A stretch of DNA of 64,000 nt from Catonia carolina. Taxonomy: Eukaryota; Arthropoda; Insecta; Hemiptera; Achilidae. Positions within the stretch are counted from its first letter, which is position 1. Each line of letters opens with the position of its first letter. Under the pieces are notes generated by a model. The model was not told where the DNA came from. It saw nothing but the letters and a program-made list of their open reading frames with translations, and ran no database searches. Both the position numbers and the translations under genes were made by a program. Below are positions 36,801-51,800 of this stretch, piece by piece. The DNA lies in NCBI GenBank assembly GCA_035578175.1, contig JAQMRL010000007.1, positions 51,551,227-51,615,226 of the forward strand, written 5' to 3'.

Positions 36801-39800
36801 CGTAGTTGGTAATGTGCTCGCCTCTTATCTTGCGGTCTTGGGTTCGAATCCCATTCAGGCGCGGCATTTTTCATACGTTACAAAAAAATAATTTCATCCT
36901 TCACCGTCTGCATTAGCCGTAATTGCAGAACAGTCGGACGTTAAACAAAAAAAAAAAAACAAAAAAATTAACTGAAGTAGTAAAGAAATAAAGCGATTAA
37001 TTACTTTAGTAATCTGGGATATTTATCGTTTTGAGTAGAAATAAGTCATATAGTTTTGAAATTTGACGCTCTCCTGACGGCTATCTTATTACTAGCGACT
37101 CATAATCTTTCGTTATTCATTAGGCCTATTGTGTGTTAAAAATTAAATTGAGTTAGAGGAGCTAAGAACACCAAGGGAGAAGGCACACAACCTAGTCAAC
37201 CCAAGTTGTTCATTCGAACAATGTTATAGCGAACATTCATTTAAACGTTGATGTAAGAAACAATTCGTAAAAATGTAGTATTTCTATTTCTATGCTTTCT
37301 CCAACATATTTTTCATTAAATGAATTTTAAGGCTGCAATTTAAGAAATCCCTCGATTTTAAAGCGGGGTATTGAGAAGAAAATCATAAATAACTGCTAAA
37401 CCAAACGTAGGAGAGTTGTAACTTTCAGAACAAAATACACGAATACACGGAATTCTCCTAAAAATAATTTTTGTCTTATTCAGTGGCCATGTACGTGAAA
37501 ATCTTTTGAAATGGGGTATCGATAGATACCCCATTCGATTGCGTCATCGTAGAATTGTACTTGGTCAATCTTTACCGTAGATACAAATTGCAAGGAAGCC
37601 AAAATATTTATCTAGTAAAGCTTTATTGACAAAACACTCATACTGAAGGAAAACTGTCTCTGTAAGATAATGTAGAACAAACAATAGCAAAATCGATTTA
37701 TTCAAACTAATTAAATTGTGAAGGAACGTTACATAATTAGAATTGAAGTTACTTACAAAGTTGTGTTAATAGCTGACCAGCTTTCAGCCCCAGTTCTAGC
37801 TAACGCCGCAGCTACTTGAGTTAATTGAGCTGCTTCTCGCCATATTAGCTCTCCTGCATAAAGCGTATCACGGTAACTTCGAACTTTATCCAGCTCTATC
37901 TCCAAATCTGAACTTGAAGAACCTATTACTTCACCTTAAAATAAAAGAAGATTATTTTGACAATACCGATTTCTTTATAATTAAACAACGATTAATTACA
38001 AAATGAGCTGGTATTGTTGTTATTATTTACGTCATCGGCCGAAAGGCTGGTTTGAACCTCTAAAGCATTTATTTAGTAAAAAGAGGAGTGAGGTGGTTTA
38101 CCATGCCTTCGTCACCGACTGGAAAAATAGCCTACGCGTATCGGCATGTCAGGCCCTCCGAAAAGCATGTACTTTCCACCCCCAAATGACACCTTCACTT
38201 CACCTCAGGGTTGGCAATTCATTACTCTCAGAGGAGATAACTGACTAGTGCCATGTACACTTCTACCTCTTCTTTTCTGAGATTCTTCAGCCATATAATT
38301 GGCTGACCACGTGATAAGAATCAAAACTATTTTTTGTTGTTCCTGAAACTAGCAACGAGAGCAAATAATTTAACAATCCATCTGCCTGTTAAGGGCAACC
38401 GGTACTGTGAAGGCAATAATTTTCTTTTGTCAATCAAAAGGGCTGGTTCTCCCTGTACCTAGTAGGCCTAATGTTAATTTAGGTGCTACACACCTCTGAA
38501 ACTATTTCAGATAACTCCATTAATCTTGTTTTTTATTCAAAACATAACTTCAAATTTATTTCTATCTTTTAACATATCATTATTTAACATATCATTATCT
38601 TTTAACATATCATTATAGTTAATTACAACCATGGATTATGCTCCGAAAATTTTAAGGAAAATTCTGATACAGGGTATCTTTAAAGGGTGTGCCAAAATCT
38701 GGGAAGTGATTGTACAGCTAAATAAGAAAAAAATGTTCTCAAAAACATAGGTTTGGAAACCTATGTACCGTATACGGTAGCGAGTTACAACCAACAAAAA
38801 GTTTTTCCTGGAATTCAGTTACCCCGGTGAAAAAAGTCCATACTATAATATTTAAGGCTTTAATTAAGTGACAAACTTAGTGGCATCTTAAGATTTTTAA
38901 CCAAAAACATTCAATAAATAGGTTCCAGAACTGTAATCTTCCATAGTTTTGTAGAAATCTGGTATGAAACTGAACAATAAGGGGTCGAAAATAAAACGTT
39001 TTTAGTTTTAACGTAAAACAACTTTGTTCGATGCTTCATAAAGAAATTAATTTAAAAAAAATTAACACGTAGAAAATTAAATTGTGAGTGCAGTAAATTA
39101 AGTAAGTAAAAAATAAATGCAATAAATTAAAATTGGACTTATTTTAATAGTAAAACCAGACTAAATTGTTACTAAAAATTCTGATGTAAAACACTCACAC
39201 GACTTTCTCCTGCAAATATAAATAATAAAACATAATAATATAATTATGTCAATCATGATTTAAAAATGTAAAATAAAAGAAGATAATCATGAGTGAATGA
39301 CGCTAAATGAGAATCAACATCTGCAGGACTTCAAATACGGGAAATCACAAATTGTCGCTAAACTAGCTCCTTAGGAAAAAAAATTAAAAGAAAAGTTGTA
39401 GGTCTGTTAATTTCCGAAAACTTTAATTACACGATTTTGCCCTAAAATTCATATTAGACGCAATCTTACAAAACAAATTTTTTTCCACGAGAGCACAGCC
39501 CCCCAAATGTAAACAGACATGGAGCTAACCCAATCTTGTAGAGCGCACAAAAGTAAATGAGGTCATTTTTAAAAAAATCGTAGAAGCCATTTTTGAGAAA
39601 ATCGCATGAATAAACTACTACTTCCGGTTGACCAATTTTTATGAAAATGTTCATGTTGGGTCTTCTTTTAGTATCCAACTTAAGTTCCAAGTTTCAACTT
39701 CTATATTCATATGATAATCATAAGATTAGGTAAATGTATTTCCCTATGTTTATTTCCTACATATTTTTCCCTAATCATTTATATATCATAAGAGGAAGTA

Positions 39801-42800
39801 AAAATTACCGTTTTTCAACAGAATAAAGTAATTTTTCATAGGTTGACTGTAGTAGGTTATTTAATTACGAATATACAACTACTACTATTGCTTATTATTT
39901 AATTACAACTATTTAATTAAATTCTGAAAACGATGAATAGTGCAGTTAAAAGAATAAAGATGTTAGTTATTACTTCAAAGTTACTCAAAATTGCCTCCGT
40001 TTTGTTTAAGGGGAGACTGTATTTTGTATCCCGCCAATGTTAAATTTGCTCTCTTTAGGTAGGTACATTTCTCATAGGATTTGTAAAAGATAAAGAAATG
40101 AAACTTTACAAACTTATAGTTGTCGTGTTTGTTTAGCTACTAACATTTTAACAATTTAATCTGTTGGACCATAAAATTAAAAATAATAACGAATAACACG
40201 AATTTTTTCTACATTTTCTAGCATATTATTAATTTTTGGAGGACCTGAGAAAGTCATAAAAATGTAGGTACATGTGGATATACAAGGTAATTAACTGGTA
40301 AAGACTTTAGCTTGGTAGGTTTATTGTTTTCTGAGAAAAATTTACCTAAGTGTTACAAATCTAAATTTACGGGAAAAGGCACAAACAAGAAGGCACAAAT
40401 CAAAAACAAAATTTATACAAACAAATAAATTTCCTATCAGTTGGGTAGATAGCTGAACCAACAGAAAAGAATATTAAAAACAGTGATACAGATATTTTAA
40501 AAAACTGAAATTTTCTTTGAACTAAAACGTGCAGTATAAAAATTATGAAAAATATTCGTTCTTGGTAACATGATAATGTTTTGGGCAAACCTGATAAAAA
40601 CTTCATTTTTTCATAAAGAAATTTTTTGACGTGATTTAATGTTTTTCTGGTAGATCTAAACGTAAACTATTGAAAAACATATAAAACTGAAAATCGAAAT
40701 TTTCAGTCAAAACCCTCGTGCAATCTTCCCTTAATACATAATTTCACTCCACGAATCCATTTTTTTCTAGTATCATAACAAATCAAAATGGTATGAGTAT
40801 TCTTCACAGTTTCTGCGGGTTATATTATTCGATGTCTTAGATCGTTTTATGTGTTAATCCGTTTTGAATAAACAATTGAATTCTAATTCCACAGGAAAAC
40901 ATCTAAAGGCTTGAAGTCAAAAGATCGCGGGAACATTTCACTTATCCCTTTCGATCAAAACCTAAAATCTAGTAGTCTATATTTTTCGTGTACCTACTTT
41001 AACAACTGATATTTTTAAAGAAAAATAATTTAGAAAAATCCAATCGGTTTCTCCATTAGTAAAGAGTAAATATGTATGATGAATAAAGAAACTTAAGCAC
41101 TTAAAATTCGACCAGTTACTCCAAAAGGATGTAAGAGGATAACTACTCTAAACAAATGCACTTGTACTACTGAACGCATAATCTATCAACATATTTTAAA
41201 AGTTTTAACAGTAAATTTTGTTAGATATGACACGCTAAGATACTTACTGAGTACTGTATCCTGATGTTCGTATAATCTTTGAAGGTGATGTACTCTATCG
41301 CTCAGTTTCGCTATTTCCTCCTCAGTGTCTTTCTTCTTTTTTGTTAACCAGTGTAGAACATGTTGCTTCAGTGCCTATCACAAAAAGGTATCACATTTAA
41401 GGGGAGGCTGTACTTTGTATCACGCCAATGTTAAATTTGCTATTTTTAGTTACATTTTTCATAGGATTGGTAAAAGATAGATAAACGAAACTTTACACAC
41501 TTTTAGTTGTCGGGTTTCTCTAGCTACTTACAGTTTTTCAATTTAATCTGTGAGCCCACAAAATTAAAAACAAATTAACGAATAACATAGAATATTTACA
41601 AATTTCTTTATACGTTTTGTGCATATATTAGTAATTGTTGGAGCGTCTGAAAAAGTCATTTAAATGTCGGTATTGGTGCATGTACAAAATAACTGGTAAA
41701 AAATTCAGGCAGCTACTTTAACAACTGGCCGGCCGCGTTGGCGATGTTGGTAACGTGCTCGCCTCTCATCACGCGGTCTTGGGTTCGAATCCCACTCGGG
41801 CATGGCATTTTTTCATACGTTACAAAATTTCATTTCACCCTTCACCGTCTGCATTAGCAGCAATTTGCAAAACAGTCGGACGTTAAACCAAAAAAAAAAA
41901 AAAAAAAAAAAAAAAAACTTTAACAACTGATATTTTTAAAGAAAAATAATTTAGAAAAATCCAATCGGTTTCTCCATTCTTTTGTTCGAACAAAATGGGT
42001 TCCGAGAAAAATGTACCTAAATTTTAAAATGTAAATTTACGGGAACAGCCAAAAAACAAAACGGAACAAATCAAAAAGAAAATGTAAACAAACAAGTAAA
42101 TTTTCCATCAATAGTTGGTTAGAAAGCTGTACCAACAGCTGAGAATATCAAAAACAGTAACACAGATATTTAAAAAAAACTAAAATTCCCTTTGCTCAAA
42201 AACGATTGGTATAAAATTCGAAAAATATTGGTTCTTGGTGAAATAGTCATTTTTCTGGATATGCCTGCTAAAAACTTAATTTTTTTATTAAAATAATTTT
42301 TTTGACGTAATTTAATATTTTTTGTAGATATAGGCTAAGTCTGAACTATTGAAAAACATAAAAAACCGAAAATTGAAATTTTCAGTGAAAACCATCATAC
42401 AGTCTCACCTTGATGTATGTGACAAACAAGTAGATTAGTAAAGGTTTTTTATACTTCAGTCAGGTGTCAAATAGTAATTTACTTTCTTTAATCTCATATT
42501 GCATAAAAGTAATCTCAGAAACGGACCGTAAGGGAAACATATTTAATAAATCCACACAGATCTATGCTTATACCGATGATATCACAGTAATAGGAAGAGA
42601 CATGTCATCTTTTAAAAAGATTTATAAAGAAACGTAACGACAAGCAAAATATGTTGGTCTTGGAGTGAATGAGCACCTAATTATCATCCCAGTTTGAGAG
42701 AATTCCTATCCATCTAAATCCTAGGTATTTTCAGAATACGGGGGAATAAAATCGGTCTGAACGGTGAAAAACGTTGCCCTCCGTTAATTTTTTCAGTAGT

Positions 42801-45800
42801 TCATTAACCAATGGTAAAGATTGTCCTGACATAAAAAAATTGCTAATAACACCCAGGTAAAAATTGTACAGTCCTGTAGGCTAACGGGCTTTGGCTTTTT
42901 GTAATTTTTCTTCGGAGTTGAAAAAGATATCGAGGTGCCTTCTCCTATTGAATTTCCCTCTTTATTGTACGAATCATTGAACTTTTTTATACCCCAGTTG
43001 CTGCATGAACGCTATTTTTCACCTATGATAAATTCACATTTTACTTCTTCCTATTTCATGAATTTGGCAACATTAGCAACAATGTTACTGTTTTGACTGT
43101 GAAGTATTTTGTTACCGCCAATTTTCAACATTTTAAAATTCATTACAGCACCAAACACCTATGTACAAATAAAGCACGTGGTGATAAAAATACAAGTACC
43201 GTACCAAATACTAGTTTTCGTATAGTACCATCGGAAGTGATTGAATATGATTGGCTGAGAGTGTAGAGGGAGCAAAGCTGATGCAGTGTTTCTGCCACTA
43301 GCCACAATTCAAATAACTGGAGGGGTCTGTACAACGGTTGCGTATTCCGTAGCTCATGTGCCACATAACTGTTACCAATACATATTCTTTAGCATTAAAA
43401 TACATTGAAGAATCAAACAACGACTAACCCTAGAAAATATTTCCGAAATTAAATCGAGCAGTAGTCTATATCTTCGTTTCGTTAGACCATTGGTTTTCTT
43501 TATGGAGTGTCAAATTATTTACACTCAATCTGTTCGTTGCAGGGCTAAAATAAATAGTTCTGTTTCTTATCACGTGGTCAGCCAATTAAATGACTGAAAT
43601 ATTTAAGAACAGAAGAGGTAGAGGTGTAAAAGACACTAATCAGAGTTATCTCCTCTGAAAGTAATGAATTTCATTATACAGCCATACCCTGTGGTGAATG
43701 AAGTGAAGGTGTCATTTGCAGAGTGGAAAATATGTGCTTTTCAGAGGGCCCGGCATGCTGATAAGCGCACTTTTCCATTCAGTGAGGAAGGCAATGGTAA
43801 ACCACCTCACTCCTCCTTTTACTTAGTAAAACCTCTACAGGTTCAAACCAGTCTTTTGGCTGATGGCCTAAACAACAACGCTCTTTGTTGAGCAAAATAG
43901 GTAATCTTGTTTTAAAAACGTTATTATTCAGGTATATTTTCTTATCAGGTCTGATATTGACAATAATCTTTCTCAAGACATTTTGAATTAGAAATTTCAA
44001 TGGCTCCCTACGTATTGTAATTTTTGTTTTACAGTTGTAAAAGGTCATTCCCTTAAACATATATAACCTTATTGTCCAAAAATTAGGTTACTAGAATCCA
44101 GCAACACAGAAAAAGGACTCGCTCTCAATTTCTTTCCTCCTTTTTTTGTTTTTTATGAATATTCATGATTTAAAAAAAACTCTGTAAACATTCGGCAGTA
44201 ATATATAACAATTTCAATTTTTTTGAGTAGGTACCCGAAAGATGTGTACAAGAGGGTGTAACGTATTTGGTAAGTGATACCAAACTAGAAATTATAAATC
44301 TCGAGTAGAAGGTACTGTCATTTATGTTATGCCATACCATTAACTATACGTTGACAATGGGTGGACTTATGTCAAAATTTCACTCGACGTGGCGCCCAGT
44401 AAGAGTACGGACCCATCTAACCGCAGCATTCTGACGAATGACGTAACGCTGAAAGATATTATTTCATTGGTTGAAATAGGTGTGACGTAGTAAAGTACTA
44501 TAACCTCTCTGATTGGTCAATATTAACCAATCAAATTGACGCAAAAGAAGACATCTGATTGGTTAGAATTGGGGCTTTCTCATTGGCTGGCGCTGATTGG
44601 CCAGATATTATCTGAGCCATTACGTCACACGCGCATCACACTCAAATTGGCCCGCACTACTCACGCAACCCAGACAATTCGTTTTGTTCTATACTAGTTG
44701 TATTTGATATATCTATATTTTATCGCATGTGTTGACTGCAATAATAACGTAGATCAAAAGTATTTTGTCACGTTACGTTTAGTGAAGTTCATTGCTCGTT
44801 GTTTTAGGATCTGTTATATAGCGGGTAATTTATGAGTAAAATTTATATCTTCTTCACAAACATTATATAACTAAAACCTCTAAAACCTGACTCTGAATAC
44901 AGATGAAGGAATAAAAAATTAATGGGGCGACGGCCATTGCTTAAAAGCCGCAGCGAACGTATAAGCAGAAACATTGTTATCATCTTGATATGTATGATTT
45001 TACAGAGTGTTAGGCCTATATGGCTGTACGTAGGCCGCTTGTTCGAATATTACAATTTTATGAAATAGTATCAGATGCGATTTTTTAACGTTCCGCAAAC
45101 GAACAATTCATGGGTTCTTTTAAGAACGGCCGACTAACAAAATTCTGTTTTAAAACCAATTTGTCAGTAAAATTAAAAATCTGGTGTGAAACACTCACAC
45201 AACTTTCTCTTTCCAATGCAAATAATTAATAATATAACCTAACATTAGCAATAAACCATTAGAAATAAACAAAAAACTAACCTCAAAAAACATAACCTTA
45301 TTTTAATCATGAGCGAAAGACGCAAAATGAAAATCAACCTCAGTTTGGCTTAAAAATACGGAAAATCACTTTCACGCTAAACTAGGCTCTGTAGAGAAAA
45401 ATGCTTTAATTAATGTTGTAGTTCTTTTAATTTCCTATAAATTTTATTATATACACATTTGTCGTAAAATGGTCGAAATCTTAAAAAAATCGATTTTCAC
45501 ACGTTTTTGTGAGAAAAAAAAACAGAAAATCGCTAATTACTGCTAAACTAAGCGTTATACAAAAAATGTTAGAAATAAAAGTTGTAAGGTTTAAAATTCT
45601 CTACAATTTTTATTATATAAATTTTTGTGCTATAATGCATATTAAAGCCGCAATCTTAAAAAACAATTTTTTTACGTGAAAACAGCCTCACCAAGAATTT
45701 TAGCAAACATGGCGCCTACCCTATCTTATAGAGCATAAAAAATTTAGTAAACCAGGCGATTTTAAAAAAAATCGTAGGATAAGTTTTTAAGAAAATTGAA

Positions 45801-48800
45801 AAAAGTGAAAAATTACACGAATAACCTACTACTTCCGGTTGACCGATTCTGATGAAAATGTTCGTATTGGGTCCGGTAGGGGCATGTAACTTAAGTTTTA
45901 AGTTTCAAGTTCGTACGATTTTCCGTTCTTGAGATATTTTGTTCGCACACAGACACAAACGTACACCCAACCAATCGCTAAAATCTTTTTTATTGGGTTC
46001 AGGGGAAAACGTGTAGATCCGGTGAAAACTCGATTTATAAAAATCGACATGAAAACAATACTTTCTTTCCTATATATTCATATAGGCAAGAGAAAGTAAA
46101 AATGGGTAAACGCTGAGCTATTGAAATCGTTTCTCAATGAGTTTTTTTAAGTAAGCAGCTGACATGCTGGTTTGAACCTGTTAGCTGGTTTCAATCTTTC
46201 CTGAGTTAGACGAGTCGTGAGCTGGTTTACCTCACCTTCTCGCAACGTTAAAAATTATCCGTATCAGTTTACCAGTCGATCCGAAAAGCATCTACTCTCC
46301 ATTCTCTTAGTTATACTTTCGCTTCATCCTCAAAGGGTCTGATTGTAAAATGAAAATCTTGACTCTCAGAAGAGATACCTCTGACTAGTGACATCTACAC
46401 CCCTAGCTCTTCTGTTATTAAATGCTTCAGTCATAAAATTTGCTGACCATGTATTAACAACAGTACTTTTTTTGGATTTAGCAAATCAAGTGCAAAAATA
46501 TTTAACACTTTACCTCTCAGTTCTGGGCAAAATTATTTTATGCATCTTAATTCAGTGTTGTTTTTTTGTACTAGCCGCTACATTTTGTTTTAAACTGAAC
46601 AGTGAAGTGAGTACAAAACGGTTGTACAGAATACGTGGCGTATTGAAGCAGTTTTTGTGAGACGGGCAGATGGCGTACTCTGATGCTACGGAATCAAGTA
46701 TTTAACTTCAATGTCATTGGCCATTATTTATTTCTGACATAATGGCGTTAATGTTTAAGTGTAAGTTTAGTTCTTTAAACATTTTGCGTTAAATTTAATC
46801 TGTTATTTAAGGTAAGTATCCAATTGTACTTTTCTAGTTGTAAGTAATTGCTTTGTGAGTAAAAATTTATTATAAATTTAATAGGAAATTTTGTTATTTA
46901 GAAATAATCACATCCTGAAAGAACCCAGAAAAATATCACAGTAGTATTATTCAGTGTTAATACGTATTTTTGTTAAGATCAAGTTTTTGGAAATAAAGTT
47001 CATAATAATATTATTATTATTATAATTATTATTATTGCACCTACCTTTCTCGTAAGATTTGCTATAAATTCTTCATGCTCAATTGCAACTCGTGGGTTTC
47101 TGTTGATTTTAAGTTCAGCTATTGTTCTGCGAATTGAATCGTCTGCAGTTTCAATGCTTCTGAAATAAGTAAAGATTTGCATAGTGCATTTTAAAAGACC
47201 GATGGATGGATTTATTAAATAAAAAAAAAATGTTTCGATTGTTTAGAAAAATGTCTGTTATACTTTCTTTAATATTACTCTTAACAATTAGCTTTAGTGA
47301 AGTGATCATTAAAAAATCTGGTGTGAAACACTCACACAACTTTCTCTTGCCAATGCAAATAATTAACAATAAACCTAACATTAGTAATAAAACATTAGAA
47401 ATAAACAAAAAACTAACCTCAATAAACATAACCTTATTTTAATCATGAGTGAAAGACGCAAAATGAAAATCGAACTCAGTTTGGCTTAAAAATTCGGAAA
47501 ATCACGCTTTCACACTAAACTAGGCTCTGTAGAGAAAAATGTTATAATAAAAGTTGCAGATCTTTTAATTTTCTATAAATTCGATTATATAAACTTTTAT
47601 TATAAAATGCATACTAAGGCCGAAATCTTAAAAAAATCGATTTTTCTCACGTTTTCGTGAGAAAAAAACAGAAAATTGCTAATTACTGCTAAACTAAGCG
47701 TTATACAAAAAAATGTTTGGAATAAAAGTTGTAGGTTTTTAAATTCTCTACAACTTTTATTATATACATTTTTTCGCTAAATTGCATATTAAAGCCGTAA
47801 TCTTAAAAAAACTTTGTTTTTACGTAAAAACGGTCTCACCAAGAATTTCAGCAAACATGACGCCTACCCTATCTTGTAGAGAATAAAAAATTGAGTAAAC
47901 CAGGCAATTTTAAAAAAATCGTAGGACCAGTTTTTGAGAAAATTGCAAAAAAGTGAAAAATGACACGAATAAACTACTACTTCCGGTCGACCGATTTTGA
48001 TGAAAATGTTCGTGTCTGGTTTGGTAGTAGTATGTAACTTAAGTTTCAAGTTTGAAGTTCGTACGTTGTTCCGTTCTTGAGATATTCTGTTCACACACAC
48101 ATACACACACACGCGCGCGCGCGCGCGCAAACACACACACACGCGCGCACGCACGCGCGCACACACACACACCAATCGCTAAAAACATGTTTTTTGGGTT
48201 AAGGGGGTCTGAAAACGTACAGATCCGGTGAAAACTCGATTTCGAAAAATCGACATGAAAACAATACTTTCCTTCCTATATATTCATATAGGCAAGAGAA
48301 AGTAAAAACCGATTTATTCTCTTTGTAAAGCATGCCATATGATAATATTTTTTTTTTGTAAACTGCATCCAGTAGACTCCGAGAAAAAGGAGCATAAGAC
48401 AAATTTCAAGAAAAAACTGATGTCTAAATTAAAACTATGTTAATCTCATTACTTACAGATTCATGTAGTACCTTTTTTTTACTACTTACTTAAATAAGTC
48501 TACCATCTAAGACCTCTATAAGTCTATTGTCTATCGTCTATCTTAATTCTATTTTATATCTTATAGAATTAGATCGGGCGGGGTTTGGGAGTCGAGAGCC
48601 GAGAAAAAAATAAAGAAACACAGTGGAAAGGGTGGAATAAGTCACATAGGTGAGAGGAAGACAGAAAATTGAATAATGCCGATAGCGGTAGTACTGTGAT
48701 CATAATAAGAACGCATAAACTGCATTTATTCGAATAACTTCGTATGTTAGGGATCCTGGATAGTATAATACTATATCAACAACATTCATTCAGTATGTAG

Positions 48801-51800
48801 CTGCTCGAATGAATTCGAATAAAAATTATTCGATTAAGAAAACTATTCATTCGTCCCATGACTGTGCTCGACCTGGTCTGAGGATCTTCAGAATTATGAC
48901 AGTGCACATATCTACTGAACATAGAAATATTGTTCATAACATTTTATACTTACTGGGGGTTCGGATTGACTACAGCCCCAGGCATCATAGTTTGATCACT
49001 GTTTATTTCCATAGCAGCTCGTTCAATTTCATTGTTTAATTTTTCCAATCTGGCCATACAGTGTCCTAGAAATTACGATACATTTAAAAATTATGAATAA
49101 ATTGGCCTACTAGTAACCTACTTTAAATCTATTCCGTTGATATCTAAACGGTTTTCAGAATAATTGTACGAGGGGGTACCCAAAAGTAACCGGAATAGCA
49201 TTGCCGTGCGCGGTGCTTGTGTTGTACGCATTTCAGCCGCACAGACGTGTATAGCGCAACTCATTGCGAGTTCAGTGCAGTGATAGCAACTCATTGCGAG
49301 TTCAATATTCATCTGCAGTGATTATTTTTGCTAGAGCTGTTTTGTTCTTGTTTCGTTTTTATGATGGCCAGTTTAAGTGAACAACGTGTAGCTGTAAAAT
49401 TTTGGTTTTCTTCTGGGTAAAAGTGCTGCTGAAACTGTGTTAATGTTGAAAACAGCTTACAAAGCTGACGCTATGGGAAACTCTGAAGTAGGCCTATTGG
49501 AGTGGTTTTCTCGGTTTAAAAATGGCGACATGTCGATTGATGACAAACCTCGTTCTGGACGTCCATCAACTGCCCGAATCGACGAAAATATTTAAAAAAT
49601 TCGAGAGCAAGTGCTCTCAGACCGTCGACTGACAATTTGGAAGTTTTAAGAAGATTGCGCAACAGTGTTCATCAAAAAATATCCGATTTGTGGCAGACAA
49701 GAGACTGGTTCTTCCACCACGACAATGCACCTGCACACATAGCCATCTCGGTGAAAGATTTTTTGACTAAAAATTGCATGGTTCCGCTGCCCCACGCACC
49801 TTACTCGCCTGACCTGGCTCTGTGCGAGTTTTTCTTATTTCCACGCATTGAAAGGAACATTAAAAGACACCAATTTGACAACATTGAAGCGGCCAAGAAA
49901 AAAACAAGGGAGGGCCTGTCAGCCATTTCTAAAGATGACTACAAAAAATGTTTCGAACAGTGGAAGCACCGGCGGTATGAATGTATTAGTTGTAATGGAA
50001 AGTATTTTGAAGGGGATAAGGTTGTTTTGTAAAAAAATTGAAAATAAATAGCTTTTGAAAAATAATTCCGGTTTCTTTTGGGTACCCCTCGTATCAGTAA
50101 TTTCTTTTTACTTAACTTTTATTATTTTTCATATCAGGGCTTTACTTCATAAAAAATGAATGCACATGTAAATCTGGTATGAACCGTCGTCAAATGACGG
50201 ATGTACTACTAACTTAAGATTAACACTTTCACAAAAAAAAAATTAAATCGCGTAACCCAACTTCAGAAATTACACACAGCAGTGGCCATCAACTAAATCT
50301 GATCAAGTTCTGTTTAAAATATTTATCAAACTGCCATAGTCCGGCAAACTTTTTACTTAGATCTAATTTGCTCACTAAAAATTTGTATGTGCGAATCATG
50401 CTAAATATTAGTACGAATTGTTTCTTTTGAAAAGGTTTCAGCAAAAAAAAATGTTACAACAGTTTCAAACTACTGTACTGTCGGCCCGTGTACAAAATTT
50501 GTAGTATTTTATATTTTTCCGCGCGCCGATATCACTGGTTGCTTTCTGCCTGATCGCAGCCGTAAACTTTTACAGCGAGCATCAACTCTCTTCAAATAAA
50601 CTTGGGTATATGTCGTGTTCTGCCCATAACGGACAGGTGGAGTGTCAAATTATTTACACGCAATCTGTTCGTTGCAGGGCTAAAATAAATAGTTCTGTTT
50701 CTTATCACATGGTCAGCCAATTAATTGACTGAATCATTTAAGAACAGAAGAGGAAGAGGTGTAAAAGACACTAATCAGAGTTACCTCCTCTGAAAGTAAT
50801 GAATTTCATTATACAGCCTGACCCTGTGGTGAAAAAAGTGAAGGTGTCATTTGCAGAGTGGAAATATGTGCTTTTCAGAGGGCCCGGCATGGTGATAAGC
50901 GTACTTGTCCACTCAGTGAGGAAGACGCGGTAAACCACCTCACTCCTCGTTTTACTTAATAAAACCTCTACAGGTTCACACCAGCCTTTCGGCTGATGAT
51001 CTAAACAACAACATATGCCGTGTTGACATCATCAGTTACTCTCAGCATACGCACAACCTAAACGTAAAAAATTCACATCACACGCAAAAATAAGATCTCC
51101 ATACTAAAAAAATTTCTGTGAGCAACCTACTTTACCAGTTCGCAAAACTGTTGGCAGTCCGGACTAGGACCGCGGTCCTCCAGTTGATGACCACTGACCT
51201 ACAGGAATCCCGAATCGCTCTCCTGGCCAGAAAACTTGTACTTTAGAATACTGAGGCCTGTACAAGCTTCCAAACATCTGAACGGTTGAGAAAATAATCA
51301 CGGTATTACACAAACTCACAATAACACAATCACAACACCCAAAACTGTGTAAAGCAAAACTCCAAAAAAATTTAGATTTAAAAGGTGGAGAAAACTAACA
51401 TGAATTGTTTGTTGTGTTATCGGATTTACAAATTGATCTTGTGACGTAGGCCTTATAAAGTAGTTATTGTTTTATTTTTTTTATGAAATTATTTCTAATC
51501 TCATTTTTACATTCTTATGCCCTTTATGAAAGCAACCTACTTTAACCAGTTCGCAAACTGCTATTTGCTGGATCTGCTATCGGGGGCCGCCGCTGGCGAT
51601 GGGGTATGCTCGCCAACCAAGGTTGGAGGGTACTGAGGAAATAAAATACTCAGGGTGGACAAAAACCAGCAAAGCTACTGCCTTGTAGATGGAATGTTGT
51701 GGAATTCAAAGGCTAAGGGAAGAAAACCCTAACAGAAAATTGACTGCTGCCTTGCAGTTGGGTATTGGGTTATCAAAGGCTAGGGAAGAAATCCTGAACA

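Noticed and set aside
36787..36870. A real tRNA gene at the A/B boxes
   Set aside because: The tRNA-like head does not fold to a full cloverleaf that I can support, and it is fused to a SINE body with poly-A and target duplication.
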